Source of the DNA: Thermoproteota archaeon
GTDB lineage: Archaea > Thermoproteota > Thermoprotei_A > Sulfolobales > Acidilobaceae
Assembly (NCBI GenBank): GCA_013152575.1
Contig: JAADGB010000039.1
Span: forward strand, 1-5,806
Direction of reading: 5' to 3'
DNA length: 5,806 nucleotides
Shown: one piece after another, positions 5,217 to 5,806 of the stretch
Layout of the letters: each line of letters starts with the position of its first letter
Numbering within the stretch: the first letter of the stretch is position 1
Translations under genes and position numbers: made by a program
Notes under the pieces: model-generated
What the model was told of the DNA's origin: nothing
Seen by the model: only the letters and a program-made list of their open reading frames with translations
Databases searched by the model: none

Positions 5217-5689
5217 TGTCTAAAGAGCAGAGAAAGCCGCAACAACTAGTGGTAGACCCAAACACTCTCATATTGCAGGCGCAGGAGCTAGCTCAAGTTA
5301 TGGAGAACATGAGGAATCTGCTAGCCACTCTTACAGCTAGGAAGGATAGTCTAATCAGGGCGAGAGAGACCATTGAGGCCATCACTGAGGCCAAAGAGCC
5401 TCTACTGATCCCAGCGGATCCGGAGGGCGTGGTCTTCTATAAGGCAGTTCCACATGAATCAAACAAGTTCCTGGTCCATCTAGGCCTCGACGTGTATGCA
5501 CTACTAGATAAAGAAGCGGTTATTGAGAAGATAAAGAAGAAGGAGTCCGAGCTCGATAAGGAGATAAAGATAGTAAGCGAGAGACTCGAGGAGGCTAGGA
5601 GACAGTATGAGGCAATCCAGTCAATACTACAGCAACTAGCTGTAGCAGCCCAGGCACGCCAGGAAGGACTAGAGAGGAAGGCAAAGTAA
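5216..5689 (+). CDS. pfdA: Prefoldin subunit alpha (GimC alpha)
   Basis: This is the alpha subunit of prefoldin, the jellyfish-shaped alpha2-beta4 co-chaperone that holds unfolded proteins and passes them to the thermosome in the cytoplasm. The 157-residue product has the expected plan: an N-terminal coiled-coil helix (about 13-60), a central pair of beta hairpins (about 61-98, including PLLIPADPEGVVFYKAV and KFLVHLGLDVYALLDKE), and a C-terminal coiled coil (about 100-152) with heptad-like spacing. Two hairpins, rather than one, mark alpha over beta. The GTG start overlaps the L20a stop by one base (TAGTG) and has a good ribosome site; using ATG 5201 instead would add five residues. The neighbours L20a and FtsY fit the known archaeal gene order. 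The beta subunit is not in this window. Confidence 0.93.
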   Translation: MSKEQRKPQQLVVDPNTLILQAQELAQVMENMRNLLATLTARKDSLIRARETIEAITEAKEPLLIPADPEGVVFYKAVPHESNKFLVHLGLDVYALLDKEAVIEKIKKKESELDKEIKIVSERLEEARRQYEAIQSILQQLAVAAQARQEGLERKAK

Positions 5690-5696
5690 TCCTGGA

Positions 5697-5706
5697 GGCT
5701 TATAGA
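5697..5706 (+). promoter_or_regulatory. TATA-like motif upstream of ftsY
   Basis: GGCTTATAGA lies in the 59-bp gap after prefoldin alpha. It would place a transcription start near 5726, about 23 nt before the ftsY start codon and ahead of the GAGGTG ribosome site at 5735-5740. It is a single weak motif, and read-through from prefoldin alpha is equally possible. Confidence 0.3.
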
Positions 5707-5748
5707 TCACTTCAACACTATACTCCTTTCAAACGAGGTGCCCCCTGG

Positions 5749-5806
5749 TTGTTCGATAAGTTAAAGAAGGCATTCAAGCGAACGGTTAGCGACCTTAAAA
5801 GCAAGG
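5749..5806 (+). CDS. ftsY: Signal recognition particle receptor FtsY (5' end, partial)
   Basis: FtsY is the membrane-associated GTPase that receives SRP-ribosome-nascent-chain complexes and hands them to the Sec translocon. Only 19 codons are in the window, giving MFDKLKKAFKRTVSDLKSK. This short amphipathic, Lys-rich helix resembles the N-terminus of crenarchaeal FtsY proteins, a segment thought to help membrane contact. The GTPase domain lies beyond the right edge. The start TTG at 5749 has GAGGTG (5735-5740) at a spacing of 8 nt. Assignment rests on this N-terminus plus position directly after prefoldin alpha, a pairing seen widely in archaea. The frame is open to the window end. Confidence 0.78.
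   Translation, partial: MFDKLKKAFKRTVSDLKSK

Noticed and set aside
1..5806. Search for a mobile element, CRISPR array, toxin-antitoxin pair or other new defence-type system.
   Set aside because: All substantial coding space is taken by recognised housekeeping genes in conserved order; no direct repeats, transposase or unexplained gene cassette was seen.

Overview
The window reads as chromosomal DNA of a hyperthermophilic crenarchaeote (Thermoprotei). Desulfurococcales is my best guess, and it is an inference. Supporting signs are an archaeal ATP-dependent DNA ligase very like the Sulfolobus enzyme, archaeal/eukaryotic-only ribosomal proteins (S19e, L39e, L31e, L20a/LX), archaeal RNase P protein Rpp21, aIF6, prefoldin alpha and FtsY. 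Arginine codons are mostly AGG/AGA, Shine-Dalgarno sites are of the GGTG/GGAGGTG type, and many starts are GTG or TTG. All eleven recognisable genes lie on the plus strand. Every gene except the two cut by the window edges is intact.

Layout. Positions 1-66 are the tail of an unidentified gene. Positions 67-239 are non-coding, with a possible hairpin and TATA-like motifs. Positions 240-2644 hold a tight group: ligase (lig), Rpp21 (overlapping the end of lig) and a YhbY/CRM-type RNA-binding protein (overlapping the end of Rpp21). A 56-bp gap with a TATA-like motif and a dyad precedes S19e (2701-3159). A 160-bp gap with a good TATA candidate precedes PDCD5, L39e and L31e (3320-4185), which are separated by only about 10 bp. 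An 81-bp gap with another TATA candidate precedes aIF6, L20a and prefoldin alpha (4267-5689), joined by 1-nt TGATG and TAGTG stop/start overlaps. A 59-bp gap then leads into the first 19 codons of ftsY at the right edge.

Functionally, apart from the replication/repair ligase, the block is about making RNAs and proteins. Rpp21 matures tRNA 5' ends. The CRM protein probably binds rRNA or another structured RNA. S19e, L39e, L31e and L20a are ribosomal proteins, and aIF6 controls subunit joining. L39e and L31e sit in or at the peptide exit tunnel, while prefoldin alpha and FtsY act on nascent chains as they leave it. PDCD5 is a small helical protein whose archaeal role is unsettled. The order PDCD5-L39e-L31e-aIF6-LX-prefoldin alpha-FtsY is, from general knowledge, a conserved archaeal cluster.

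I see no mobile element, CRISPR array, tRNA, rRNA or clear sign of horizontal transfer, and no evidence of a previously undescribed system. The most useful items are start-site corrections, a gene too short for routine ORF calling (L39e), candidate regulatory dyads, and the translation/nascent-chain gene grouping.
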